Source: Gammaproteobacteria bacterium
Lineage (GTDB): Bacteria > Pseudomonadota > Gammaproteobacteria > GCA-2400775
Length of the DNA stretch: 56,086 nucleotides
Reading direction: 5' to 3'
Assembly: GCA_015492075.1 (NCBI GenBank)
Contig: WGFU01000004.1
Location: 1 to 56,086, forward strand
The position numbers and the translations under genes are program-made. How positions within the stretch are numbered: position 1 is the stretch's first letter; each line of letters begins with the position of its first letter. Of this stretch, positions 1 through 8,674 are shown piece by piece. Under the pieces are notes generated by a model, which ran no database searches, was not told the DNA's origin, and was given only the letters and a program-made list of their open reading frames with translations.

Positions 1-237
1 ATAACTATTATTGTGCGCACAAAAATTCGGGAAAGATCTAAATAAGCATCAGAGATTGAGGTAATGCCTTAAGCGGACATAGCGCCATGTTATAATACAA
101 AGCCGCTTTTCAGATTTTCAGATCTGACCTGCCGGCACAAAAAAGATAAGCACTCGCAACGAAGCATTTTTTCCGGGAGGGATGCCATTTTTTCGGAAGT
201 AGTGATACAAGCCTGCTGGAGACGCTCTGATTTAATG

Positions 238-261
238 TTATTCCCGCCTGCGCAGGAATAA
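238..261. repeat. Short REP-like palindrome
   Basis: Arms TTATTCC and GGAATAA enclose a GC-rich core (CGCCTGCGCA). It lies just beyond the stop codon of the reductase gene read on the minus strand, so it may act as a weak transcription end or be a single REP-type unit. The remaining bases 1-237 show no gene I can support. Confidence 0.35.
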
Positions 262-286
262 AAAATAATGAATAGTCATAGGCTCT

Positions 287-1303
287 CTAGTTTTTTTTGA
301 TTGCTTCTTGGGTATCCAGCGCCCACTCAAAGGCGTCATGAAAGATTTGCTTTTCCGGCAAGCCTGCCGCCAGAAAACTGCTGCGTGCTGAGCTAACCAT
401 AATAGGTGGCCCTGCTGCATAGACGTCGTATTGCGCGATGTCGGTAATATCTTGTAACACAGCCTCGTGTACATAGCCGCTGCGACCTTGCCAATCGTCG
501 TCTGGCTCAGATAGAACGGGAATATACCTTAAGTGTTCTTGCTCCGCCCATTGTTCCACCGTTTTCTGAAAATACAAATCGCGTTGTGATCGCACGCCCC
601 AATAAAGGATGATTTCGCGTCTGTCACCCGCTTGTTGCGCCGCTTCGATGATGGCCTTGATCGGCGCAAGGCCGGTGCCGCCTGCCACTAACAGCATGGG
701 CCGTGTTGAATCCTGGCGCAGATAAAAGGCGCCCATGGGGCCTTCTATGCGCAGAATGGTTTTTTGTTCGAGGTGATGAAAAACAAAATCGGAAAAACGT
801 CCGCCTTCGACATTACGTATATGCAATTCGATCATGCCGTCGTCACGCGGTGCACCGGCAATGGAATAGGTGCGATGGCGACCGTCGCTCAGGATGATGT
901 CAATGTACTGGCCAGCGATATAGTTGAGTTGCTTGCCGGCTGGTAATTTAAGAAACAAACGCATGACGTCGTGACCGAGATGATCAATCTGATCGACACG
1001 GCTGGGCAAGCGCTGAATGTCAGGATTATTCAGGTCTATCTCCAACACCAAATCAGAACATGCGCGTGCCTGGCAAAACAAGGCCATCCCTGCTGCTCGC
1101 TCTTTGTCCGATAAGGCTTGTGGGCTGTAGTGGTCGTGTTTTATTTCGCCGCTCACGACTCTGCCTTTACAGGTGCCACAGGTTCCGTCACGACAACTGT
1201 AAGGGAGATGAATACCTTGTCGATGAGCGGCATCGACAATCGACTCGGCTTCATCAACATCAAAGGTTTTTTCGCTGGGTTTCAGCGCAACTTTATAGGA
1301 CAT
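287..1303 (-). CDS. 2Fe-2S/FAD/NAD(P)H reductase, CDP-6-deoxy-glucoseen reductase-like
   Basis: A 338-residue, three-domain electron-transfer flavoprotein. The N-terminal plant-type 2Fe-2S ferredoxin domain has cysteines 37, 42, 45 and 77 (CRDGTCGTC, then FCQA). An FAD-binding beta-barrel follows with the RTYSIAG motif near residue 144. The NAD(P)-binding domain has VAGGTGLAP near residue 206 and ends with YAAGPP. The arrangement matches the family annotated as CDP-6-deoxy-delta-3,4-glucoseen reductase, AscD/RfbI-like, in many gammaproteobacteria. No deoxysugar genes are nearby, so that substrate is doubtful and a general NAD(P)H-to-acceptor role is as likely. It lies downstream of the PhyH-type dioxygenase on the same strand, which raises the possibility that it feeds electrons to an oxygenase, but that is inference. 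No clear Shine-Dalgarno sequence precedes the start. Confidence 0.8.
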   Translation of the reverse strand: MSYKVALKPSEKTFDVDEAESIVDAAHRQGIHLPYSCRDGTCGTCKGRVVSGEIKHDHYSPQALSDKERAAGMALFCQARACSDLVLEIDLNNPDIQRLPSRVDQIDHLGHDVMRLFLKLPAGKQLNYIAGQYIDIILSDGRHRTYSIAGAPRDDGMIELHIRNVEGGRFSDFVFHHLEQKTILRIEGPMGAFYLRQDSTRPMLLVAGGTGLAPIKAIIEAAQQAGDRREIILYWGVRSQRDLYFQKTVEQWAEQEHLRYIPVLSEPDDDWQGRSGYVHEAVLQDITDIAQYDVYAAGPPIMVSSARSSFLAAGLPEKQIFHDAFEWALDTQEAIKKN

Positions 1304-1350
1304 TAAAAAACGTGCTCGGAATAGTATGTTAGCGTGAACAGCAACGGGCG

Positions 1351-2151
1351 TTACTGCAGGTCGATGGCTATACCCGGCGCCATGGCTGAGCGTGTCGCCG
1401 GTATCGGTCGATTGCTACTATCGTGGTAGGTAAAAACCAGGGATTTTTTGATTCGATCCGTACGATTACGACCGGCCGCGTGGAAGACATTGCAGTCGAA
1501 AAACAAGACATCACCGGGATTTAAGGCGACAGTCACTTGTGTATCCAGCAAGGCCTGGTTGGCTTTGATATCGGTGCGCAAAAACAAGGCGCTGTCTAAA
1601 CGACCACGATCGAGGCTGAGTTTATGCGAACCCGGCAGCACGGCCATGCAGCCGTTGGCTTCGCGCTCTTCACCGATGGCGAGCCAGGCATTCACCAGCT
1701 CAGGTTTATCGAAAGACCAATAGCGAATGTCCTGATGCCAGGATGTCGCGCTACTGTAACCCGGGTGTTTGGTCATAATGCAATTATGGTGATTTTGCGA
1801 AAGCACTAATTGCCTGGAACTCAACAGTTTCGCCACACGTTTTGTAATCGCGGGGGAACGTGCCCAGTCACGAAATACCTTATCGCGGGTATAGGCATTT
1901 AACAAACGTCGTGGTGTTGCGCCGCCCGGTGCATCGCGGTTAAGCGGCGCGCCAGGATATTGCACGTCGGCCTCAAACTCGACTGGCGCGGTTAACGGTG
2001 ATAGGGCTTCGTCAACATAGGCTGACATGGCCACCAAGGTTTCATCATCAGCCACATTTCGCACAATAAGGTAGCCGTCACGCTGAAACTGCGCCAGCTC
2101 GATATCGCTTAACAAGCCGCGGCTCTTCGTTGTCGGTAACGGATTTATCAT
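1351..2151 (-). CDS. Phytanoyl-CoA dioxygenase (PhyH) family Fe(II)/2-oxoglutarate oxygenase
   Basis: A 266-residue protein with the facial-triad residues expected of this family: H139 and D141 in WHQDIRYW, and a distal histidine near 224 in NVFHAAGRN, followed by an arginine that probably binds 2-oxoglutarate. Such enzymes hydroxylate diverse substrates in the cytoplasm, and the substrate here cannot be read from the sequence. The start codon lies 4 bases after the metE stop with no good ribosome site of its own, so it is probably translated by re-initiation in a metE operon. The pairing with a methionine synthase is unexplained. The family assignment is firm; the reaction is unknown. Confidence 0.8.
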   Translation of the reverse strand: MINPLPTTKSRGLLSDIELAQFQRDGYLIVRNVADDETLVAMSAYVDEALSPLTAPVEFEADVQYPGAPLNRDAPGGATPRRLLNAYTRDKVFRDWARSPAITKRVAKLLSSRQLVLSQNHHNCIMTKHPGYSSATSWHQDIRYWSFDKPELVNAWLAIGEEREANGCMAVLPGSHKLSLDRGRLDSALFLRTDIKANQALLDTQVTVALNPGDVLFFDCNVFHAAGRNRTDRIKKSLVFTYHDSSNRPIPATRSAMAPGIAIDLQ

Positions 2152-2155
2152 GTTT

Positions 2156-4456
2156 TTATTCTAGCATAGCTGACTCTGTACGCAGCTGTCTTGCCGCAGC
2201 CACCATATTAAGCAATCCTGCCTTAACTTCCGTCCAGCCACGTGTTTTAAGGCCGCAATCGGGGTTGACCCAGAGTCGTTGCGCGGGAATACAGCTCGCA
2301 GCGCGTTTCAATAGCGTCACCATTTGTTCCACTGTTGGCACATTCGGTGAGTGGATATCGTAGACACCCGGGCCAATCTCATTAGGATACTGGAAGTCAG
2401 TAAAGGCATTAAGCAATTCCATATCTGAACGTGAGGTCTCAATGGTAATCACGTCAGCATCGAGCCTGGCGATGGCATCGATAATGTCGTTAAACTCGGC
2501 ATAACACATATGCGTGTGAATCTGTGTTTCATTTTTGACACCGGCCGACGACAAACGAAAGGCATCCACCGCCCATTGCAAATACGCATGCCACTCTCTG
2601 CGCTTAAGCGGCAGACCTTCACGAAATGCGGGCTCGTCAATCTGAATCACTTGAATACCGGCTCGCTCCAAGGCCAATACCTCATCACGCAAGGCCAAGG
2701 CAATCTGTTGGCAGGTTTCAGAACGTGGCTGATCGTCACGGACGAAGGACCACTGCAACATCGTCACCGGTCCGGTTAACATCCCTTTCATCGGTTTATT
2801 CGTTAATGAACGCGCATAACATGCCCATTCTACCGTCATATCACTCTGACGTTTGACATCACCATAAATTATAGGCGGCTTGACGCAACGCGAACCATAA
2901 GACTGCACCCAACCATTTTCGGTAAACGCAAAACCATCCAGCTGTTCACCAAAATATTCCACCATATCATTACGCTCAGGCTCACCATGCACCAATACGT
3001 CTAAACCAAGCTCTTCTTGCTGAGCCACGATTTCAGCAATCTCTTTACGTATATGCGTTTCATAATCTTGTTGACTCATCTCACCTTGTTTATACGCGCG
3101 TCGTACACGACGAATCTCAATGGTCTGTGGGAATGAACCAATCGTTGTCGTTGGATAATCGGGAAGCGCCAACTGCTCTCGTTGTTTTGCTGCGCGTTGC
3201 GCATAATCGCTGCGACGATTGAACATCTCGACATCGATATTCTGTTGACGATTGATCACGTCATCACGATGGATGCGAGGTGAGCCAACACGCGAACGCA
3301 CCACCGTGCGCGCCTCTTTCAATGCCTGTAAAGGTTTGGTCATAGCTTCTTGTTCAGGACTGAATACCTGTTTCAGTACGTTCAGCTCATCAAGCTTTTG
3401 GCAGGCGAAGGCCAGCCACGATTTTAATTCTGTATCGAGCTGTTGTTCTTTATCCAGATCGACCGGAACATGCAATAAAGAACATGATGGTGCCAACCAT
3501 AAGCGATCTTTTAAACGCTTCTTAATCGGGTTTAAAGTCGCGATCATTCTATCCAGATCACTGCGCCAAATATTACGGCCATCGATCAGGCCAACAGATA
3601 ACACCTTATAAACGGGAAGATGATCAACAATACTGGTGAGCTGATCGCGCCCGCGCACCGCATCAACGTGCAAGCCGGCGACAGGTAAATTGCAGGCAAG
3701 ATGGAGATTATTGCCGAGTGAACCAAAATACGTGGTCAGCAGAACATTCAGGCCTTTTACCTGTAAATGATGGTAGCTCGATTCGATGGCACGCCGCCAC
3801 GCTACCGGCAAGTCCAACACCAGAACGGGCTCATCGATTTGCAACCATTCGACGCCCAGTGTTTTGAGTCTATTCAATATCTCACCGTACACTGGCAGCA
3901 ATCTATCGAGCAATTGCAAACGATCAAATTCATTATCTTTACTCTTGCCTAACCATAAATAGCTTACTGGACCCAGCACCACCGGTTTTACTTTATAGCC
4001 TAGCGCCTGCGCCTCTGCCACTTCTTCAAATAATTTTTCGCAGGCAAGATTAAATGACTGCTCTTGCGAGAACTCCGGCACGATATAGTGATAATTACTG
4101 TCAAACCATTTGGTCATCTCGCAGGCCGTCGTCGGCCGCCCGGATGGTGCACGCCCACGTGCCATGCGAAAACAGGTATCGAGATTTATCGACTCTCCGT
4201 CGTTGCGAAAACGCGGCGGTACCGCACCCAACATCATCGAGGTATCGAGCACATGGTCGTACCAGGAAAAATCACCGACCGGCACAAAATCCAAACCAGA
4301 CTGCGCTTGCTGCTGCCAATGTCGTGCTCGCAGTTCTCGGCCGCGCCGCCCAAGCTCATCACCGTCGATCACACCCTTCCAATAAGCCTCCACGGCACGT
4401 TTAAGCTCACGGTTAACGCCGATGCGAGGGAATCCAAGGTTGTGACTGAGTGTCAT
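2156..4456 (-). CDS. metE: Cobalamin-independent methionine synthase
   Basis: A 766-residue, two-barrel enzyme that transfers the methyl group of 5-methyltetrahydropteroyltri-glutamate to homocysteine without B12. The zinc ligands are all present with family spacing: H649 and C651 (THMCYAEF), E673 (TIETSRS) and C734 (NPDCGLK). The N-terminal half begins HNLGFPRIG, typical of MetE. A GGAG ribosome site precedes the ATG. It is divergent from metR, with a 102-bp gap carrying MetR-like boxes, so activation by MetR with homocysteine is expected. I see no cobalamin riboswitch here, although one lies in front of nrdAB 1 kb away. Confidence 0.97.
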   Translation of the reverse strand: MTLSHNLGFPRIGVNRELKRAVEAYWKGVIDGDELGRRGRELRARHWQQQAQSGLDFVPVGDFSWYDHVLDTSMMLGAVPPRFRNDGESINLDTCFRMARGRAPSGRPTTACEMTKWFDSNYHYIVPEFSQEQSFNLACEKLFEEVAEAQALGYKVKPVVLGPVSYLWLGKSKDNEFDRLQLLDRLLPVYGEILNRLKTLGVEWLQIDEPVLVLDLPVAWRRAIESSYHHLQVKGLNVLLTTYFGSLGNNLHLACNLPVAGLHVDAVRGRDQLTSIVDHLPVYKVLSVGLIDGRNIWRSDLDRMIATLNPIKKRLKDRLWLAPSCSLLHVPVDLDKEQQLDTELKSWLAFACQKLDELNVLKQVFSPEQEAMTKPLQALKEARTVVRSRVGSPRIHRDDVINRQQNIDVEMFNRRSDYAQRAAKQREQLALPDYPTTTIGSFPQTIEIRRVRRAYKQGEMSQQDYETHIRKEIAEIVAQQEELGLDVLVHGEPERNDMVEYFGEQLDGFAFTENGWVQSYGSRCVKPPIIYGDVKRQSDMTVEWACYARSLTNKPMKGMLTGPVTMLQWSFVRDDQPRSETCQQIALALRDEVLALERAGIQVIQIDEPAFREGLPLKRREWHAYLQWAVDAFRLSSAGVKNETQIHTHMCYAEFNDIIDAIARLDADVITIETSRSDMELLNAFTDFQYPNEIGPGVYDIHSPNVPTVEQMVTLLKRAASCIPAQRLWVNPDCGLKTRGWTEVKAGLLNMVAAARQLRTESAMLE

Positions 4457-4515
4457 GACTGCGCTCCATTATTCTTTGTTGTAGTTGGCACGCCAGTATG
4501 GATTCGGTATATTAT

Positions 4516-4528
4516 TGAATCAATCTCA
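4516..4528. promoter_or_regulatory. Imperfect MetR-type box
   Basis: TGAATCAATCTCA fits the MetR consensus TGAA-N5-TTCA with one mismatch in the right half. It sits in the metE-metR intergenic gap, about 60 bp upstream of the metE start codon, where an activator site is expected. Confidence 0.45.
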
Positions 4529-4546
4529 TTATTTTATTAATTAATA

Positions 4547-4559
4547 TGAATATTATTCA
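4547..4559. promoter_or_regulatory. MetR box overlapping the metR start codon
   Basis: TGAATATTATTCA is a perfect TGAA-N5-TTCA palindrome. Its last base is the A of the metR ATG. Any upstream in-frame start is excluded by a TGA inside the box, so the overlap is real. This suggests direct autorepression of metR. Confidence 0.6.
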
Positions 4560-5455
4560 TGTTTATTGAATTACGCCAGCTTCGCAGTCTTAAGGCCATC
4601 TATGAGCTGGGCAATCTAACGCGTGCCGCCCAGCATCTGCACGTCACACAATCTGCCTTGTCGCATCAGGTTCGAGCCATCGAGCGCTATTTCGGTGTCA
4701 GCTTATTTTCCCGCAAACAAAAACAATTGCAGCTAACCGCCGCCGGTGAACGACTATTTACCTTGGCACAACGCATTGTGCCGCAGGTTGAAGAGACTGA
4801 ATTAGCGCTCAAACGTATGGCAGAAGGCACTACTGCGCGTTTGAATATTGCCATTGAATGTCACAGCTGCTTTGACTGGCTACTGCCCTTACTCGATGAC
4901 TATCGTGAGCGTTGGCCCAATATCGAAGTCGATGTGCGACTTGGTATCGCACTCGACCCCTGGCCAGCATTAGCTAGTGGTGACATCGACGCTGTCATTA
5001 CCTCGGATTGTACAAACCAAACCGACATCGTATTCGAACCGCTGTTTGATTATGAAGCCTTGCTCGCCGTTGCCCGCGACCATCCACTAACCAGTAAACA
5101 ATATATCGAGCCGCATGACCTCGGTGTACATACCTTGATCACTTACGCCATTCCGCGCCAGCGACTCGATATTTTTTCGCATTTCTTATCACCCGCTGGT
5201 GTCGAACCGGCCGCCGAACGAGCCGTCGAATTAACGGCCTTAATGTTGCAGCTGGTGGCGAGTGGTAGAGGTGTTGCAGCACTGCCAAACTGGGTGCTTG
5301 CCGACTCCCTTGCCAAGAAAACTATTGCCGCCAGACCGCTTGGGCGCAAAGGCATGCATGGCACCCTATATGCCGCAGTACGTAACGATCAACGCAACCT
5401 CGCCTACATCAATGAGTTTATTGTCATGGCGCGCCAATGTATGACAGCCTCCTGA
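4559..5455 (+). CDS. metR: LysR-family regulator MetR
   Basis: A 298-residue LysR-type regulator. The winged helix-turn-helix is at about residues 18-40 (LTRAAQHLHVTQSALSHQ), very close to the E. coli MetR reading QTQSALSHQ. An effector-binding domain of periplasmic-binding-protein fold follows, and homocysteine is the known co-inducer in the family. The divergent position next to metE supports the assignment. The ATG is the only possible start: an in-frame TGA lies four codons upstream and no methionine follows for many codons. No Shine-Dalgarno sequence is visible, so the mRNA may be leaderless or have a very short leader. Confidence 0.92.
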   Translation: MFIELRQLRSLKAIYELGNLTRAAQHLHVTQSALSHQVRAIERYFGVSLFSRKQKQLQLTAAGERLFTLAQRIVPQVEETELALKRMAEGTTARLNIAIECHSCFDWLLPLLDDYRERWPNIEVDVRLGIALDPWPALASGDIDAVITSDCTNQTDIVFEPLFDYEALLAVARDHPLTSKQYIEPHDLGVHTLITYAIPRQRLDIFSHFLSPAGVEPAAERAVELTALMLQLVASGRGVAALPNWVLADSLAKKTIAARPLGRKGMHGTLYAAVRNDQRNLAYINEFIVMARQCMTAS

Positions 5456-5481
5456 AAATAGCCCTTGCCAAACTCCAGATA

Positions 5482-5497
5482 AGCGACTATCTTGTTA
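5482..5497. promoter_or_regulatory. Weak NrdR box, upstream half-site of a pair
   Basis: AGCGACTATCTTGTTA matches the 16-bp NrdR consensus (aCaCwAtATaTwGtgt) at 9 positions. Its centre is exactly 31 bp from that of the strong box at 5513, the usual spacing of paired NrdR sites. Alone it would be unconvincing; the spacing supports it. Confidence 0.5.
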
Positions 5498-5512
5498 CCA
5501 AGCTTTTTAAAA

Positions 5513-5528
5513 ACACAACATATAGTGT
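5513..5528. promoter_or_regulatory. Strong NrdR box before nrdAB
   Basis: ACACAACATATAGTGT matches the NrdR consensus at 15 of 16 positions. NrdR is the ATP/dATP-sensing repressor of ribonucleotide reductase genes. The site ends a few bases before the riboswitch core and probably overlaps the promoter. Confidence 0.8.
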
Positions 5529-5530
5529 TT

Positions 5531-5636
5531 TTGAGTAGGGAATCCGGTGTTATTCCGGAACTGTCGCGCAACGGTGTTGGGGCTTACATATCCCCTAAGT
5601 CCGATACCTACAAAGCCCACTCCCACTAAACGGAGT
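5531..5636 (+). ncRNA. Cobalamin riboswitch upstream of nrdAB
   Basis: The conserved cobalamin core is present: AGGGAATCCGGTG, then ATTCCGG, CTGTCGCGCAACGGT and finally AAGTCCGATACCTAC, the B12-box end. GTAGG (5535-5539) pairs with CCTAC (5607-5611) to close the fold, and GGGG/CCCC (5579-5582/5592-5595) forms an inner stem. The 5' side is short, so this is a compact form of the class. Immediately after the core, ACTCC (5619-5623) can pair with GGAGT (5632-5636). That hairpin hides the ribosome site of the leader ORF and is followed by TTTT, so control could be translational or by termination. The expected effect is that B12 lowers expression of the B12-independent reductase. Confidence 0.88.
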
Positions 5637-5642
5637 TTTTCC

Positions 5643-5705
5643 ATGGCTCGCGTCAAGGCCACAGGATCGGGGCATTGCTCTCTCGTCTTGCCCACCCCTG
5701 CCTGA
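5643..5705 (+). CDS. 20-residue leader ORF between riboswitch and nrdA
   Basis: It starts with ATG 7 bases after a clear GGAG ribosome site and encodes MARVKATGSG..LPTPA. Its TGA overlaps an ATG (TGATG, 5703-5707) that is in frame with nrdA. Two short stretches at its 3' end (CCCCTG 5695-5700 and CCTGAT 5701-5706) are complementary to the nrdA ribosome site (ATCAGGGG 5734-5741). A ribosome translating this ORF would therefore open a helix that otherwise covers the nrdA start, making it a plausible coupling device between the riboswitch and nrdA. It resembles no protein I know. The ORF and the pairing are seen; the function is inferred. Confidence 0.5.
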   Translation: MARVKATGSGHCSLVLPTPA

Positions 5706-5741
5706 TGTATGCCGTGCTTGCGCACCAACAAGAATCAGGGG
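5695..5741 (+). promoter_or_regulatory. Possible nrdA ribosome-site sequestering hairpin
   Basis: CCTGAT (5701-5706) pairs with ATCAGG (5734-5739); alternatively CCCCTG (5695-5700) pairs with CAGGGG (5736-5741). Either helix covers the AGGGGG ribosome site just before the nrdA ATG at 5747. No folding energy was computed. Confidence 0.4.
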
Positions 5742-5746
5742 GAAGA

Positions 5747-8623
5747 ATGTCATTACAAACCGTCTCAGCTAGCGCGGTAAACCCAGCACTAGCAGCCATA
5801 GACTCTAGCGCCAACGCGCTGAAACCCAGCTTCAATCTCGGCCCAAACAATAATGAGATCAGTTATCGCGTTATCCGCCGCGATGGCACCATCACCGATT
5901 TCGATAGCCAAAAGATTGCGCTAGCACTGACCAAGGCCTTTGCAGCAACCGAAGGTGGTACTGAATCAAGTCGGATTCACCAGCGGGTAGAACAACTCAC
6001 CACCAGCGTCAGTCTGGCCGTAACACGTCATCTGAGTCGTGGTGACAGTGTGCATATCGAAACTATTCAAGATCAGGTCGAATTGGCCTTGATGCGTGCA
6101 GCGGAATACAAAGTCGCACGCGCCTACGTCCTCTATCGCGAGCAACGCGCGCAAGCACGCTCCAGCGAAAAAAGTAACGAGGATAGTAGCAACACCACAA
6201 GCGGCACTGTTCAAGTCAAAGATAACAATGGAACCACAATAAGCCTGTCGCATGAACAAATAAGATTAACCCTAAGCCATGCCTGCCAAGGCCTTGACGG
6301 CGTTGACCAGGAAGCCTTGCTCGACGAGACACTGCGCAATCTTTACGACGGCATTTCAATGACAGAGCTTGGCCATGCGCTTATCATGGCCAGCCGTGCG
6401 CATATCGAGAAAGATCCTGATTACAGTTACGCTGCCGCACGCCTTTTGTTGAATCAACTCAGGCATGAGGCCCATGATTTTATCGGTCTCGATGAAAATA
6501 CCGGTGATAACGCCTATCAGGAATATTTCGCACGGTTTATAAAACGCGGTACCGAGCTTGAACTACTCGATAAAGAATTATTGAATTACGATTTGCCACG
6601 ACTGGCTGCTGCGCTACAAGCCGACAACGATCTTAAATTCACTTATCTCGGTCTGCAAACACTCTATGATCGTTATTTTATTCACCATCAAGAGACGCGT
6701 TTTGAATTGCCACAAGCCTTTTTCATGCGCGTTGCCATGGGCCTCGCTATCAACGAAATCGAACGCGAAGAACGCGCCATTGAGTTTTACAAGCTCCTGT
6801 CTGCCTTTGACTTTATGAGTTCAACGCCGACCTTGTTTAACTCTGGCACATTGCGACCACAATTAAGTTCTTGCTATTTAACCACGGTACCCGATGAGTT
6901 ATCCGGCATCTTTGACTCACTGCGTGACAATGCCTTGCTCTCTAAATTCGCTGGTGGTCTGGGTAATGATTGGACACGTGTTCGTGCCATGGGCGCCTAC
7001 ATCAAAGGCACCAACGGCAAGTCACAAGGCGTTGTGCCGTTTCTAAAAATTGTTAACGACACGGCTGTTGCGGTAAATCAGGGTGGCAAACGTAAGGGCG
7101 CCGTATGCAGCTATCTTGAAAGTTGGCATATCGACATCGAAGAATTTCTTGAGCTGCGCAAAAATACCGGTGATGACCGACGCCGCGCGCATGATATGAA
7201 TACGGCCAACTGGATTCCAGACTTGTTCATGAAACGCGTGATTGAAGAAGGTCAATGGACATTATTTTCGCCCGATGAGACTGAAGATCTGCACGATCTT
7301 TATGGCAGCGAATTCGAGACTCGTTACTGCGAATACGAAGCCTTGGCAGAACAAGGAAAGATTGCACTCTACAAGCAAATCAATGCCGTCGACCTATGGC
7401 GCAAAATGCTCACCATGCTATTTGAAACCGGCCACCCCTGGCTGACATTCAAAGACCCATGCAATTTGCGTTCGCCACAACAACATTGCGGCATCGTGCA
7501 TTCATCCAATCTTTGTACTGAAATCACGTTAAACACCTCGGATCAAGAGACCGCTGTTTGCAATCTCGGTAGCGTAAACCTCGCGCGACACCTTGATGAA
7601 AGCGGCGAACTCGATATGGAAAAACTGGAGCGTACGATTACGACTGCCATGCGCATGCTCGATAATGTTATCGACTATAATTACTACAGCATTCCACAAG
7701 CACGTACATCGAATCTACGTCATCGTCCAGTTGGGCTTGGCATCATGGGTTTTCAAGACAGTCTTTATCAAAAACGCATACGCTATGCGTCGAATGATGC
7801 CGTTGAGTTTGCTGATCGCAGCATGGAAGCCATTAGTTACTTTACAATCAAGGCTTCGGCACAACTTGCGCGTGAACGCGGCAAATATCCAAGCTATCAC
7901 GGTTCGCTATGGAGTCAGGGTATCTTGCCTATCGACTCCATCAATGCACTGACACAATCACGCGGCCGTTATTTAGAACAAGACACCTCAACAACACTTG
8001 ATTGGGACAGTCTGCGCCAGCAAGTCGTCGACAGTGGTATGCGCAATAGTAACTGCCTTGCCATCGCACCAACCGCCACCATCGCCAACATCTGTGGCGT
8101 CAGCGCTTCGATCGAACCCACTTATCAAAACCTGTTTGTGAAATCCAATCTCTCTGGCGAGTTCACTATCATCAATCCTAGCTTGGTCAATGACCTAAAA
8201 GAACGTGGTCTTTGGGATGCACTGATGATTAGCGATCTCAAATACTACGATGGCAGTTTGGCTCAAATCGATCGTGTGCCGGACGATCTTAAGCAACTCT
8301 ATGCCACAGCTTTTGAAACCGACCCACGTTGGTTGATCGAAGCCGCATCACGACGGCAGAAATGGCTTGATCAATCGCAGTCACTCAATCTCTATATGGC
8401 CAATGCCAATGGTAAAAAACTCGACAACCTTTATAAGCTGGCGTGGATGCGTGGATTAAAAACGACCTACTATCTGCGCTGCCTTGCTGCCACCCACGTC
8501 GAGAAATCAACTGCCGATGATCACCGTGCCAGCACTCTCAACGCGGTCGAAAAATTAGACTCTATTTTAGACCCTATCAAGGCCTGTGCCATTAATGACC
8601 CTGAATGCGAAGCCTGCCAATAA
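5747..8623 (+). CDS. nrdA: Class Ia ribonucleoside-diphosphate reductase, alpha subunit
   Basis: A 958-residue large subunit that reduces ribonucleoside diphosphates, using a radical delivered by NrdB. It is about 200 residues longer than E. coli NrdA because the N-terminus carries two ATP-cone domains (about residues 35-125 and 150-240), as in Pseudomonas NrdA. Active-site landmarks are SSCYL, the radical loop NLCTEI (Asn-Cys-Glu), AVCNLGS, the paired tyrosines in TTYYLR, and the redox cysteines at the end (ECEACQ). The start is placed at the ATG 2 bases after a strong AGGGGGAAGA ribosome site. An in-frame ATG at 5705, overlapping the leader ORF stop, is an alternative. It is controlled by the upstream riboswitch and NrdR boxes, and nrdB follows after about 50 bp. 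Confidence 0.96.
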   Translation: MSLQTVSASAVNPALAAIDSSANALKPSFNLGPNNNEISYRVIRRDGTITDFDSQKIALALTKAFAATEGGTESSRIHQRVEQLTTSVSLAVTRHLSRGDSVHIETIQDQVELALMRAAEYKVARAYVLYREQRAQARSSEKSNEDSSNTTSGTVQVKDNNGTTISLSHEQIRLTLSHACQGLDGVDQEALLDETLRNLYDGISMTELGHALIMASRAHIEKDPDYSYAAARLLLNQLRHEAHDFIGLDENTGDNAYQEYFARFIKRGTELELLDKELLNYDLPRLAAALQADNDLKFTYLGLQTLYDRYFIHHQETRFELPQAFFMRVAMGLAINEIEREERAIEFYKLLSAFDFMSSTPTLFNSGTLRPQLSSCYLTTVPDELSGIFDSLRDNALLSKFAGGLGNDWTRVRAMGAYIKGTNGKSQGVVPFLKIVNDTAVAVNQGGKRKGAVCSYLESWHIDIEEFLELRKNTGDDRRRAHDMNTANWIPDLFMKRVIEEGQWTLFSPDETEDLHDLYGSEFETRYCEYEALAEQGKIALYKQINAVDLWRKMLTMLFETGHPWLTFKDPCNLRSPQQHCGIVHSSNLCTEITLNTSDQETAVCNLGSVNLARHLDESGELDMEKLERTITTAMRMLDNVIDYNYYSIPQARTSNLRHRPVGLGIMGFQDSLYQKRIRYASNDAVEFADRSMEAISYFTIKASAQLARERGKYPSYHGSLWSQGILPIDSINALTQSRGRYLEQDTSTTLDWDSLRQQVVDSGMRNSNCLAIAPTATIANICGVSASIEPTYQNLFVKSNLSGEFTIINPSLVNDLKERGLWDALMISDLKYYDGSLAQIDRVPDDLKQLYATAFETDPRWLIEAASRRQKWLDQSQSLNLYMANANGKKLDNLYKLAWMRGLKTTYYLRCLAATHVEKSTADDHRASTLNAVEKLDSILDPIKACAINDPECEACQ

Positions 8624-8674
8624 ATTTGGCGGCAACGCTTTTCTCACTCATTCATTACTTAAAAGGAGCCCGCA

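Noticed and set aside
4457-4558. Search for a cobalamin riboswitch in front of metE
   Set aside because: The gap is only 102 bp and has none of the conserved core. MetR-type boxes explain the regulation.
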